A stretch of 11,162 nucleotides of DNA from JBKEAR01 sp047972425 (GTDB taxonomy: Bacteria > Pseudomonadota > Alphaproteobacteria > JBKEAR01), in the NCBI GenBank assembly GCA_047972425.1, contig JBKEAR010000026.1, positions 1 to 11,162 of the forward strand, read 5' to 3'. The notes below the pieces were generated by a model that worked only from the letters and a program-made list of their open reading frames with translations, had not been told where the DNA came from and did not search any database. Each line of letters starts with the position of its first letter. The first letter of the stretch is position 1. Positions 1 through 7,556 of this stretch are shown here, one piece after another. The translations under genes were made by a program, and so were the position numbers.

Positions 1-461
1 AAAGCATCGGAACTGGCATCGATAGGGCGGCCACCCGAATAAAGCTGGGCTGCACCACGGGCAATGGTCATCATACCCAATGTTGCAATAAATGGTGGAA
101 TACCCCCAATGGCAGTAAACGCCCCATTCACCAAGCCACATACCGAGCCTATGGCCATAGCAGCCAAAAAGGCAAGCAATGCAAAAGAAGCCCCGTCGGT
201 TCCGGTTACAACCGAGGCTGCAACTACCGAGGCAAAGGCAACGATAGAGCCGGTAGAAAGATCGATACCACCGGTAATGATTGCAAATGTAACCCCGAGT
301 GAAATAACACCGAACATAGAGACTTGCTCTAAGGTATTAAGCATACTATTCATCGAAGAAAAATTGGGTACGGTTGCCGAAAAAAAGATAAACAGCAAAA
401 CTAAAATAACCACCATACCATATTTAAATAAAAAATCTTTTATATCGATAGACCTATTCAT
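1..461 (-). CDS. Sugar ABC transporter permease, RbsC-like (partial, C-terminus outside window)
   Basis: This is the inner-membrane permease of a ribose/xylose/inositol-type importer. The 153 visible codons start at the ATG at 461 and run off the left edge, so roughly half of a usual 310-340 residue protein is present. A hydrophobic segment lies at about residues 15-30, followed by the family motif ITGGIDLSTGSIVAF and then NGAFTAIGGIPPFIATLGMM with ARGAAQLYSGGRPI, which are hallmarks of RbsC-family permeases. The ATG overlaps the stop codon of the upstream ATPase gene by 4 nt (ATGA), and a GGAGGA Shine-Dalgarno site at 471-476 lies 9 nt before the start, inside the ATPase coding sequence. This supports translational coupling. 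The substrate cannot be told from the fragment. Confidence 0.93.
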   Translation of the reverse strand, partial: MNRSIDIKDFLFKYGMVVILVLLFIFFSATVPNFSSMNSMLNTLEQVSMFGVISLGVTFAIITGGIDLSTGSIVAFASVVAASVVTGTDGASFALLAFLAAMAIGSVCGLVNGAFTAIGGIPPFIATLGMMTIARGAAQLYSGGRPIDASSDA

Positions 462-1984
462 GACGTAATTTCCTCCGCTTCTAATGCCGTCTCTAAGGTT
501 TCGCCTGCGGCTAATTTGAGCACAAGCTCCTGTGTGGCTTGCTCCTTACTGATAATTCCTGTTTCTTTGCCCTCTGCCATAACCATAATGCGATCGCTCA
601 TGGCTAAAAGTTCTAGCATATCCGATGAAATCATGATGATGGCTTTGCCCATTTTAGCAAGCTCTACCATGATTTTATAAATTTCGGCACGGGCACCCAC
701 ATCAATCCCTTTGGTGGGCTCGTCCAAAATTAAAATATCGGGCTCCAACAATAACCAACGGGCTAATAGTACTTTTTGCTGGTTACCCCCCGATAGATTA
801 TCGGTAATGACCCGTACACTCGGCGCTTTAATACGCAATGCCTTTTTTTGATTATTGGCGGCCTCTTTAATAAGACCTTCCGAGATTAAAAAACTACGTA
901 AATAAGGGCTAATATCGGGCATGATAATATTATCGGTTATATTGAGATTTAAAAATAAACCCGTTAATTTACGATCTTCGGTTACAAAGCCGATTTTATT
1001 GGCAATGGCATCATTGGGCGATTTAATCGATACCATTTTACCGTCAATATAAATTTCGCCGCTATCGGCCGGTTTATAGCCAAATAAGGCTTCGACAATT
1101 TCTGAACGCCCGGCACCAACAAGGCCGGCAATACCAAAAATTTCGCCCTTGTGGACATCAAATGTTACATCGCGAAATTTACCTTCTTTTTGTAAGTTCT
1201 CCACACGTAACAAAACATCGCCTATCGGCACTTCTTCACGTTTGAACATGTCGGTCATGGAACGTCCGACCATCATTTCAATCAGCTCATTTTTGGTAAT
1301 ATCTTTAATATTTTTTGTACCGATATATTCGCCATCGCGTAAAACCGAAACTTCATCAGAAGTCTCAAAAATTTCATCTAACTTATGGGAAATATAAATA
1401 ATCGCAATGCCCCGCTCTTTTACTTTTTTAATGATATCGTAAAGCTGTTGTACCTCGGCCTCGGTTAAGGCGGTTGTTGGTTCGTCCATAATAATCACTT
1501 TAGAATCATAAGAAACCGCTGTTGCAATGGCAATTAACTGCGATTTTGCTACAGATACCTTATCCATTACCTCGGTTACATCCATCGGTATGCCCAACTC
1601 ATTAAGAGTTTGAGAAACCTCTTGGTTCATATCTTTATTATCTAAAAACCCGCCTTTTGTAATCTCTCTACCCAAATAAAAATTGGCGGCAATCGATAAA
1701 TTCCGTGCAGGGCTAATCTCTTGGGGTACCATTGTTAATCCGCTACGGATAGCATCAATCGGTTTTGTGGGTTTAAAGGGTTGACCGTCTAAAAAAAGTT
1801 CGCCACCTTTATCGGCAATATAAATACCGTAAAGAATCTTCATTAATGTGGATTTTCCCGCGCCATTTTCGCCCATAAGTGCATGCACACTACCGGTACG
1901 GATTTTTAAATTCACATTGCTTAAGGCCTTAACCCCCGGAAAGGTTTTCGATACATTTTTGACCTCAAGAATATATTCGCTCAT
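458..1984 (-). CDS. Sugar ABC transporter ATP-binding protein, RbsA-like, two fused NBDs
   Basis: This 508-residue cytoplasmic ATPase drives import with the neighbouring permease. It has the two-NBD architecture and usual length of the RbsA/MglA/XylG family. NBD1 has Walker A GENGAGKST (38-46), a divergent signature SVAKSQ (144-149), Walker B VIIMDEPT (163-170) and H-loop His200. NBD2 has the degenerate Walker A GLVGAGRSE (287-295, Arg in place of Lys), signature LSGGNQQ (397-403), Walker B DILILDEPT (416-424) and MISSD in place of the H-loop histidine. The asymmetry of NBD2 is normal for this family and suggests that one ATP site is impaired. The start is ATG with GGAGG at 1991-1995, 6 nt upstream. 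It lies 81 nt after the binding-protein gene and overlaps the permease gene by 4 nt. The sugar is not identifiable. Confidence 0.96.
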   Translation of the reverse strand: MSEYILEVKNVSKTFPGVKALSNVNLKIRTGSVHALMGENGAGKSTLMKILYGIYIADKGGELFLDGQPFKPTKPIDAIRSGLTMVPQEISPARNLSIAANFYLGREITKGGFLDNKDMNQEVSQTLNELGIPMDVTEVMDKVSVAKSQLIAIATAVSYDSKVIIMDEPTTALTEAEVQQLYDIIKKVKERGIAIIYISHKLDEIFETSDEVSVLRDGEYIGTKNIKDITKNELIEMMVGRSMTDMFKREEVPIGDVLLRVENLQKEGKFRDVTFDVHKGEIFGIAGLVGAGRSEIVEALFGYKPADSGEIYIDGKMVSIKSPNDAIANKIGFVTEDRKLTGLFLNLNITDNIIMPDISPYLRSFLISEGLIKEAANNQKKALRIKAPSVRVITDNLSGGNQQKVLLARWLLLEPDILILDEPTKGIDVGARAEIYKIMVELAKMGKAIIMISSDMLELLAMSDRIMVMAEGKETGIISKEQATQELVLKLAAGETLETALEAEEITS

Positions 1985-2021
1985 ATCAATCCTCCATTCA
2001 TAAAAGCCGTATTACATAAGG

Positions 2022-2053
2022 AAGGAAAGAAGGTTATTGCCCCTTCTTTCCTT
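2022..2053 (-). other. Intergenic 12-bp stem-loop between binding-protein and ATPase genes
   Basis: AAGGAAAGAAGG (2022-2033) and CCTTCTTTCCTT (2042-2053) form a perfect 12-bp inverted repeat around an 8-nt loop. The transcript strand has no run of U after the stem, so this is not a typical intrinsic terminator. A hairpin just after the binding-protein gene is a known arrangement in binding-protein importers: it protects the upstream mRNA or partly attenuates transcription, so that binding protein exceeds the membrane components. That role is inferred here. Confidence 0.7.
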
Positions 2054-2065
2054 AAGATAAACAGA

Positions 2066-3001
2066 TTAATATTTTGCTTTATATTCGTCTTTTTTATCGG
2101 GAGTAACGAGCTCGAAGTCAATCCACTCGTATTTTTCTACCGGCTCACCTTTGGCCGCTTTATAAGCAACCTCGGCACCGCCATAACCTTGGCCGCCAGC
2201 CGATTGGAACACGGTAATATCGAGACCTTCGCCCAAAAATTCTAAGGCATCGGGGGTGGCATCTACACCGGCAATAATAATATCCTCATCTTTAATACCC
2301 GCTTTATTGGCGGCAAGTAAAGCACCAATAGCCATTTCGTCATTATTAGAAACAATCACATTAATATCATCGCGTGTTTGGAACAAATCTTCGGCAATTT
2401 GCATACCTTTGGCTCTGTCCCAACGGCCTTCTTGCTCGGCAATAACTTTAATATTATCGTGTTTTTCGAATATTTGTTTATTACCTGCTGTGCGATAAAT
2501 TTGGCCTTCTTGCCCGAGCGGCCCCATTAAAATCAATACATTTGCATCTTTACCGTCTAGCTCTTTTACAATTTCCTCTGCTTGTAAAATACCGGCTTGG
2601 ATAGATTCCGAACCCACATAAGATGTGACATCTTCCATGGTTTTTTCATCGGGTAAACGGTTGACTATAACTAAAGGAATACCTGCTTTTTTGGCTTTTT
2701 TAGCAATTGGCTTAACCGTAGCAACATCGGTTGGAACAACCAATAAAGCATCCACGCCTTGTTCAATAAAATTGTCCACATCATTTAACATTTTTGCTGG
2801 GTCTTCATTTGCATCGGTTAAAGTAATAGTTACATCATCATGGTCGGTATCAAATTTACGCACACCATCTTGTAAATAAGTTTGCCATTTATCGGCAAAT
2901 GAGTTTACAGGCGCCCCGATAACAATATCTTTTGCAGCCGCTGTTTGGATAGCACCAAACATAAGCGTACCCATGATTGTTGTTAAAAGTAATTTTTTCA
3001 T
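2066..3001 (-). CDS. Periplasmic sugar-binding protein, RbsB-like (Peripla_BP_4 type)
   Basis: This 311-residue protein is the extracytoplasmic receptor of the importer. A Sec signal peptide covers residues 1-23 (basic MKK, hydrophobic core, cleavage likely after TAAA). The mature part follows the RbsB layout. Candidate ligand contacts by position are Asn33 and Phe35 in GAPVNSF, Asn114-Arg115 in VIVNR, Arg170, Trp194 in GRWDRAKG, Asn220 in SNNDEMAIGA, Asp247 in GVDATPD and Gln266. These match the known sugar contacts of E. coli RbsB by motif only. The start is ATG with GGGAG at 3012-3016, spaced 10 nt. It is the first gene of the operon, followed by a stem-loop and the ATPase gene. Ribose, another pentose, a hexose or inositol all remain possible. 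Confidence 0.93.
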   Translation of the reverse strand: MKKLLLTTIMGTLMFGAIQTAAAKDIVIGAPVNSFADKWQTYLQDGVRKFDTDHDDVTITLTDANEDPAKMLNDVDNFIEQGVDALLVVPTDVATVKPIAKKAKKAGIPLVIVNRLPDEKTMEDVTSYVGSESIQAGILQAEEIVKELDGKDANVLILMGPLGQEGQIYRTAGNKQIFEKHDNIKVIAEQEGRWDRAKGMQIAEDLFQTRDDINVIVSNNDEMAIGALLAANKAGIKDEDIIIAGVDATPDALEFLGEGLDITVFQSAGGQGYGGAEVAYKAAKGEPVEKYEWIDFELVTPDKKDEYKAKY

Positions 3002-3163
3002 TCTTTATTCACTCCCTGAGTCATTGAAACTTACAGTATCAATCAACCCCAATGAGGCACTAGAATACAAAATTATTAGCCCGCATTAGAATTAATTTTC
3101 TATATTAAATCATAAATAGAATATAAATTCCAAACATTTTATTTAATATATATTTTTCAGTAT

Positions 3164-3169
3164 ATTATA
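3164..3169 (-). promoter_or_regulatory. Candidate -10 element for the sugar importer operon
   Basis: On the minus strand a perfect TATAAT (GGTATAAT context) lies in the gap upstream of the binding-protein gene. At 17-18 nt spacing the -35 region reads only ATTTTT or AATTTT, so the -35 is weak and the site may need an activator. It would leave a 5' leader of about 155 nt. The surrounding DNA is very AT-rich, so a chance match is possible. Confidence 0.35.
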
Positions 3170-3308
3170 CCTATTTGTGGTTTTATAAAAATTACTGTAA
3201 TTTATTTTTTCATCACTCAAAAAGTAATTTTTACCCAGTTAAAATTAGAATACCAGTTGTTTTTTAACAATTATTACAATTGCGAATCGCCTATATTTTC
3301 AAACATAT

Positions 3309-3342
3309 AAAAAAAGCCCCTATCAATCCGATAGGAGCTTTT
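3309..3342 (-). terminator. Intrinsic terminator of rpoH
   Basis: On the minus strand AAAAGCTCCTATC, a 5-nt loop and GATAGGGGCTTTT form a 13-bp stem with one G-U pair, ending in seven T (3309-3315). It starts about 22 nt after the rpoH stop codon. Its A/T flanks on both sides could also give some termination on the plus strand, but no gene converges here. Confidence 0.9.
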
Positions 3343-3364
3343 ATATTTTTAAATAATATTGCTA

Positions 3365-4255
3365 TTATATAACAGCCTGCATGCCACCCAATTCTTGAGC
3401 TTTTTGCTTAACGACTTTTGCCAAATTTTTATAGGCTCTGGCCTCTAATTGGCGTACACGCTCGCGGCTAATATTTAAATCTTGACCAATAGCCTCTAAC
3501 GTATCGGGCTCGCTCACTAAAAAGCGGCGGCGTAAGATTTCTTGATCCCGCTCGGGCAAAAAGCCCAAAGCATAATCGAGCACTTGTTTTTGAATATCGG
3601 CCGTGGCTTCTTCGGTATAATGATCCTCGGGGCTTAAACTTTCGGCACGTAAAGTATCTTGAAGCTCAATACCGTCTTCATCTAAAACCGGTGCATTTAA
3701 AGATGCATCTCTGGCCATTAATCGGCGATTAAAATCGCTAATTTCTTGGGCAGGCATACCAATCTCATCACTCAAACGCTCGGCATCTTGGGGGGTTAAC
3801 TCGCCTTCGTCATGGATATTGAGTTTTTCTTTCACACGGCGTAGCGAGAAAAATAGCTTTTTTTGTGCAGCCAATGTTCCCATGCGTACCATTGACCAAG
3901 AGCGTAAAATATACTCGGTCATGGCGGCTTTAATCCACCACATGGCATAGGTAGAAAGGCGAAAGCCTTTTTCGGGCTCAAATTTTTGCACGGCTTTCAT
4001 TAAACCGATATTGCCCTCGGAAATCATATCGGCCATGGGTAAACCATAACCTTTATACTTCATGGCTAATTTTACAACAAGGCGCAAATGGCTTGTAACC
4101 AATTGGCGGGCAGCCTCTAAATCGTCATCCTGATGATAACGGTTGGCAAGGGAATATTCTTCCTCAACATCTAAAATAGGGAATTTCCAAACTTGTTGGA
4201 TATATCCAGAAATATCATTTTCCCCAATTACAGGGACTAATACATTATTACTCAT
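3365..4255 (-). CDS. rpoH: RNA polymerase sigma factor RpoH (sigma-32)
   Basis: This 296-residue protein is the alternative sigma factor that directs core RNA polymerase to heat-shock promoters. Region 2 spans about residues 51-120 (LVTSHLRLVVKLAMKYKGYG, MISEGNIGLMKAV, STYAMWWIKAAM). The RpoH box QKKLFFSLR at 131-139 separates it from RpoD-type and other sigma-70 proteins. Region 4 has a helix-turn-helix at about 252-278 (TLEAIGQDLNISRERVRQLE). The length is normal for the family. The start is ATG with a near-perfect AGGAGGT at 4263-4269, 7 nt upstream. It follows the histidine kinase gene by 92 nt, with its own promoter in the gap and a strong terminator behind. No RNA-thermometer fold was evident in the short leader, so control is more likely at the promoter and by protein stability. 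Confidence 0.97.
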   Translation of the reverse strand: MSNNVLVPVIGENDISGYIQQVWKFPILDVEEEYSLANRYHQDDDLEAARQLVTSHLRLVVKLAMKYKGYGLPMADMISEGNIGLMKAVQKFEPEKGFRLSTYAMWWIKAAMTEYILRSWSMVRMGTLAAQKKLFFSLRRVKEKLNIHDEGELTPQDAERLSDEIGMPAQEISDFNRRLMARDASLNAPVLDEDGIELQDTLRAESLSPEDHYTEEATADIQKQVLDYALGFLPERDQEILRRRFLVSEPDTLEAIGQDLNISRERVRQLEARAYKNLAKVVKQKAQELGGMQAVI

Positions 4256-4322
4256 AATTTAGACCTCCTAACATAAGCAAGGTATTATTTGTAATCCCAC
4301 ATTTGTAGCAATTACAATATTC

Positions 4323-4351
4323 ACTATAACAAACTTGCAAAATTAAATCAA
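4323..4351 (-). promoter_or_regulatory. Sigma-70-like promoter of rpoH
   Basis: On the minus strand TTGATT (4346-4351) and TATAGT (4323-4328) are separated by exactly 17 bp. The -35 hexamer overlaps the kinase stop codon (4348-4350). Transcription would start near 4316 and give a leader of about 60 nt. An inverted repeat TTGTAAT-N15-ATTACAA (4289-4317) lies at and just after the predicted start. No terminator separates the kinase and rpoH, so read-through is also possible. Confidence 0.65.
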
Positions 4352-5919
4352 GTATTTTTTGAGCGTTTATTTTTCACAATTACCGGCAGCCAAACAGATG
4401 CCTTTAAGCCTTGGGGCTCGCTACAATTTTGCAATTTGGCCTCGCCACCTAAACTCTCTACAATCATGCGTACCGATGCTAAACCTAGGCCTGTACCCCC
4501 CGATTGGCGATTACGCGATGCTTCGCCCCGTTTAAAGGGTTGCCATAGGGTTTCAAGCTGTTCTTCCGATAATCCTTTGCCAAAATCGCGCACATCAAGC
4601 CGCGCATAATTACCATCTTGCACCAATTTAATTTGGGCACTACCGGCATATTTTAGCGCATTATCCAATAAATTATTGACTGCCCGTTTAATCGCTAATC
4701 CTTCGCCTTTAATGGTTAAATTATTTGCGATATGGTCAATGGTTACATCTTGCCCGGCATCTTGGGCATCGTTCACAATCGATTCCACAAGAGCCGAAAA
4801 ATTAACCGTATCATTGGTTGCGGTACCCGATTGCAATTTAGCAAAATCCATAATTTCGGCAATCAGCGCTTCCATATCGTTAATATTTTTTAAATTTTTC
4901 TCGCGCTCTTCATCATCCTCCATAAACTCGGCACGCAAGCGCAAGCGGGTTAATGGTGTTTTTAAATCATGGCTTAAAGCAGCCAATAATGTGGTGCGGT
5001 TTTCAAAATTTTGTTGTATGGATTCTTGCATGCGGTTGAGCGCCATTTGTACTTGGCGTAACTCCCTTGGGCCTTCGACCTTTAATGGCTCTACCGCCAT
5101 ATTGCGCCCCAAGGTATGTGCCCGTTTTTCAATATAGGCTAAGGGGCGTAAGGAACGATGAATAGCATATAACGCAAAGGCCACAACCATTAAACTTGTT
5201 AGCCCTACTACCAATAATAATGGCGAAAAATTAGGGCCTTTCATTTTAATTATCGGCGATGTAATATTAAGCCATTCGCCATTGGTCATGGGTACCGATG
5301 CCAATAATAATTTTTGCGAAGGCGGCATGCGGTTAAGCTCTACATTTTCGAAATCTGCCTTTTTAACTGTTTTGATATTTAAATCAAAATTGCTACCCAC
5401 ATCTTTACGGGCAAAACGCTCAAGCACCCGATTATTGCCATCGGCCTTCACTAATGGCTCTGGGGTAATATAAATAAAAGTAAAACGGGTGATTAATCTT
5501 TCTTCTTGCTTCCAACCTTTTTCGATATTACGGCCTAAACCTTGCCCTTGCCCTTTACCTACGCCTTGTTGACCTTGGCCTTGTCTTCGGTTTTGATTTT
5601 GATTTTGCAGCATATGGTCATCCATATGATTTTGTGTATTTGCCGAATCGTTTTCTTGCATCATTTTGCGATTATTCGGCCATACCGCAACCCAGTTTTT
5701 ACGTATGGGGTTACTATCGCCACCGCCTACAAATTCCGCTTGGTTTTCATATAAAGATTGTATGCGATTGCCAAAGCTTTCGGTCTGAAAAGCAAAAGAT
5801 TGCTCATAGCGCTCCGAAAACTGCCAAGCCAATAATATCGTCCAGCTCACAATAATAGAGCCCACCAAAGTGATGCAAGCTCTACCCCATAAACTATCAA
5901 TGAAAAAAAGACGCCTCAT
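4348..5919 (-). CDS. EnvZ-type sensor histidine kinase with Gln/Gly-rich periplasmic insert
   Basis: This inner-membrane kinase (523 residues from the ATG at 5919) partners the OmpR-type regulator just upstream. TM1 lies at about 14-33, a periplasmic sensor domain at about 34-230, TM2 at about 232-253, then HAMP. The catalytic core has H-box ALSHDLKTPLTRLR (phosphorylated His317), N-box NNLLDNALKYA (415-425), G1 near DFGKG (445-449) and G2 GGTGLGLAS (474-482). Within the sensor domain, about residues 86-130 are low complexity: a Met/His patch HMDDHM, then QNQNQN and repeated QG. EnvZ itself is about 450 residues, so this insert explains part of the extra length. A TTG lies directly before the ATG (5922), but ATG with AAGG 7 nt upstream is preferred. 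The gene begins 3 nt after the regulator's stop codon. The signal is unknown; metal or envelope stress is inference. Confidence 0.95.
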   Translation of the reverse strand: MRRLFFIDSLWGRACITLVGSIIVSWTILLAWQFSERYEQSFAFQTESFGNRIQSLYENQAEFVGGGDSNPIRKNWVAVWPNNRKMMQENDSANTQNHMDDHMLQNQNQNRRQGQGQQGVGKGQGQGLGRNIEKGWKQEERLITRFTFIYITPEPLVKADGNNRVLERFARKDVGSNFDLNIKTVKKADFENVELNRMPPSQKLLLASVPMTNGEWLNITSPIIKMKGPNFSPLLLVVGLTSLMVVAFALYAIHRSLRPLAYIEKRAHTLGRNMAVEPLKVEGPRELRQVQMALNRMQESIQQNFENRTTLLAALSHDLKTPLTRLRLRAEFMEDDEEREKNLKNINDMEALIAEIMDFAKLQSGTATNDTVNFSALVESIVNDAQDAGQDVTIDHIANNLTIKGEGLAIKRAVNNLLDNALKYAGSAQIKLVQDGNYARLDVRDFGKGLSEEQLETLWQPFKRGEASRNRQSGGTGLGLASVRMIVESLGGEAKLQNCSEPQGLKASVWLPVIVKNKRSKNT

Positions 5920-5922
5920 CAA

Positions 5923-6669
5923 TTAACCTTGTTTTCGCACATCAACGGCAAATTTATATCCACCGCCGCGGATTGTTTGAATATATGTTGGGCTTTTCGG
6001 ATCATCGCCCAGTTTTTTACGCAAACGCGAAATTTGCACATCCATGGAGCGATCAAACAATATGGCTTCGCGTCCGCGTGCCATATCTAAAAGCTGATCC
6101 CGCGATAATACCCGCTGCGGGCGCTCTACAAATACCGATAATACTTGGAACTCACCTGTAGAAAGTGGATATTGCACCTTATTGCCATCAATTAAAATAC
6201 GCCTTGCACTATCAAAAACCCAATCATTAAAATGGTAAGTTGCGGTTAAATCTTCGGGGTCACCCGAAGGTGCTGCATCATCTAAACTACCATGGCTACG
6301 GCGCAATACCGCTTTAATCCGTGCCAAAAGCTCGCGCGGGTTAAATGGTTTGGGTAAATAATCATCGGCACCCATCTCTAGCCCGATAATCCTATCGGTC
6401 TCCTCACCCATTGCCGTTAACATGATGATGGGTAAATTTTTATGCTCCGATACACGCAAACGCCGGCAAACCGATAAACCATCCTCACCCGGCATCATTA
6501 AATCCAGAATTAAAACATCAAATGCCGGTTCATCTTCTAACAGTTTATCCATCATTTTAGCATCTTGAGCTAAGCTACATTCAAACTCATGCTGCTTTAA
6601 GAATTTGGCGACCAATTCTCTTATCTCATTATCGTCATCAACAATTAATACACGCTGCTTATTATCCAT
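5923..6669 (-). CDS. OmpR-family response regulator
   Basis: This 248-residue cytoplasmic regulator has an N-terminal receiver domain with acidic DDD (11-13), phosphoacceptor Asp56 in LILDLMMPG, Thr85 and Lys107 in LPKPF. The C-terminal winged helix (about 145-243) contains LSTGEFQVL, RSMDVQISRLRKKLGDDPKSP and the wing YIQTIRGGGYKF. Length and motifs fit OmpR closely. The start is ATG with only a weak, closely spaced GGTGA, so basal translation may be low. The kinase follows after 3 nt. Three GTTAC repeats at 10-bp spacing lie just upstream of a plausible promoter; such head-to-tail sites are how OmpR-family dimers bind, which suggests autoregulation. It could be annotated as ompR, but the symbol is withheld because the regulon is unknown. 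Confidence 0.96.
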   Translation of the reverse strand: MDNKQRVLIVDDDNEIRELVAKFLKQHEFECSLAQDAKMMDKLLEDEPAFDVLILDLMMPGEDGLSVCRRLRVSEHKNLPIIMLTAMGEETDRIIGLEMGADDYLPKPFNPRELLARIKAVLRRSHGSLDDAAPSGDPEDLTATYHFNDWVFDSARRILIDGNKVQYPLSTGEFQVLSVFVERPQRVLSRDQLLDMARGREAILFDRSMDVQISRLRKKLGDDPKSPTYIQTIRGGGYKFAVDVRKQG

Positions 6670-6705
6670 AAATCACCATTAATATTTATTTATTTTGTTA
6701 TTTAT

Positions 6706-6764
6706 ATCATAAAAATCAGTATTTATCTGCATGCAAATCGTAACAAATAGTAACAATCTGTAAC
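6706..6764 (-). promoter_or_regulatory. Triple GTTAC direct repeat and candidate activated promoter of the two-component operon
   Basis: On the minus strand GTTAC begins at 6764, 6754 and 6744, in exact 10-bp steps, with T-rich ends (ACAGATT, ACTATTT, ACGATTT). The array ends 5 bp before a poor -35 (GCATGC, 6729-6734), which is 17 bp from a -10-like TATGAT (6706-6711). A good activator array beside a weak -35 fits a promoter activated by an OmpR-family protein. The array fills the gap right after the TSUP gene stop codon; no terminator was seen there. The -10 call is less certain than the repeat, which is directly visible. Confidence 0.65.
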
Positions 6765-6766
6765 GC

Positions 6767-7537
6767 TTAAAAGGCAATGCCAAAATAGCTAAGCAACGAC
6801 TTAATACTCATTAATATGGCCACAATAATCACCATGGGGCGTATCAGCTTTGTGCCCTTACTCATCACCATGCCCGCACCCAAGCGTGCGCCGATAAATT
6901 GCCCCGTGGCCATCAATAGACCAATTTGCCATATAACCGCACCACCGATTATAAAAAATAACAAAGCACCGATATTTGAAGCAAAATTTAAAATTTTGGC
7001 CCGCATGGTGGCCGATTTTAGACCCATGCCGCGCATGGTCATAAGGGCAATGACAAAAAACGAGCCCGTACCGGGGCCAAAAAAGCCATCGTAAAAACCA
7101 ATGCTTGTGCCAAAAATAAGGGCAAATACAAAAGGCGTTAAGCGGGCTTTACTTTCAGTTTCGTTCATTTTGGGTGAGAATATAAAAAATAAGGCCACGA
7201 GTATAAGCATTACCAAAATGAGCGGTTCTAAAAAATCGGCATTAATTTGTTGTACCGAGAGCGAACCGATGCAAGACCCCACAAAACTACAAGCAAAAGC
7301 CAAAGCAATGGAGCGTAAAGAAACCTCTTTGGAGCTAAGAAATTTAAGGGAAGAACTAAAAGAACCGAAACTCCCTTGTAATTTATTGGTACCCAATACA
7401 AATTGCGGCGGTACACCGGCCGAGGTTAAAGCAGGCACGGTTAATAACCCACCGCCGCCCGCAATAGAATCCACAAAGCCGGCAAAAATACCAACAAACC
7501 ATAAAAATATATATGTATATAAAGAGATATCTTCCAT
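6767..7537 (-). CDS. TSUP (TauE/SafE, YfcA-like) membrane permease
   Basis: This 256-residue, mostly hydrophobic protein has about eight membrane segments. It shows the family's two related halves: GFVDSIAGGGGLLTVPAL and LGTNKLQGSFG in the first, and GFYDGFFGPGTGSFF with KILNFASNIGALL in the second. TSUP proteins move sulfite, sulfonates or other organic anions across the inner membrane, but most, including YfcA, have no proven substrate. The start is ATG; the Shine-Dalgarno match is poor. The gene begins 19 nt after the stop of the SRPBCC gene, so translation is probably coupled in a two-gene operon. That operon diverges from a TetR-family regulator, which may control export or import through this protein. 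The family is clear; the substrate is not. Confidence 0.92.
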   Translation of the reverse strand: MEDISLYTYIFLWFVGIFAGFVDSIAGGGGLLTVPALTSAGVPPQFVLGTNKLQGSFGSFSSSLKFLSSKEVSLRSIALAFACSFVGSCIGSLSVQQINADFLEPLILVMLILVALFFIFSPKMNETESKARLTPFVFALIFGTSIGFYDGFFGPGTGSFFVIALMTMRGMGLKSATMRAKILNFASNIGALLFFIIGGAVIWQIGLLMATGQFIGARLGAGMVMSKGTKLIRPMVIIVAILMSIKSLLSYFGIAF

Positions 7538-7556
7538 TGCGTTATACTTTACTTAT

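Larger units (their letters stand above)
3002..3364. other. AT-rich intergenic region between rpoH and the sugar importer
   Basis: No plausible gene is seen in these 363 bases. The left part is the leader of the binding-protein gene, with a candidate -10 at 3164-3169. The right end holds the rpoH terminator. Small inverted repeats are present (TTGTT-TTTT-AACAA at 3257-3270), but no clear LacI-type operator with a central CG was found, and no sugar regulator gene lies in the window. Confidence 0.6.

Noticed and set aside
64..468. Plus-strand open frame of 134 codons
   Set aside because: It is antisense to the RbsC-like permease, which shows strong family motifs and overlaps the ATPase gene in the expected way.
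4256..4316. RNA thermometer in the rpoH leader
   Set aside because: Only a 4-bp pairing (ACCT with AGGT) could cover the ribosome binding site; no ROSE or FourU-type fold was visible.
6740..6764. CRISPR-like or tandem satellite repeat
   Set aside because: The 10-bp units are far too short for CRISPR repeats and there are no spacers; the phasing fits regulator half-sites.
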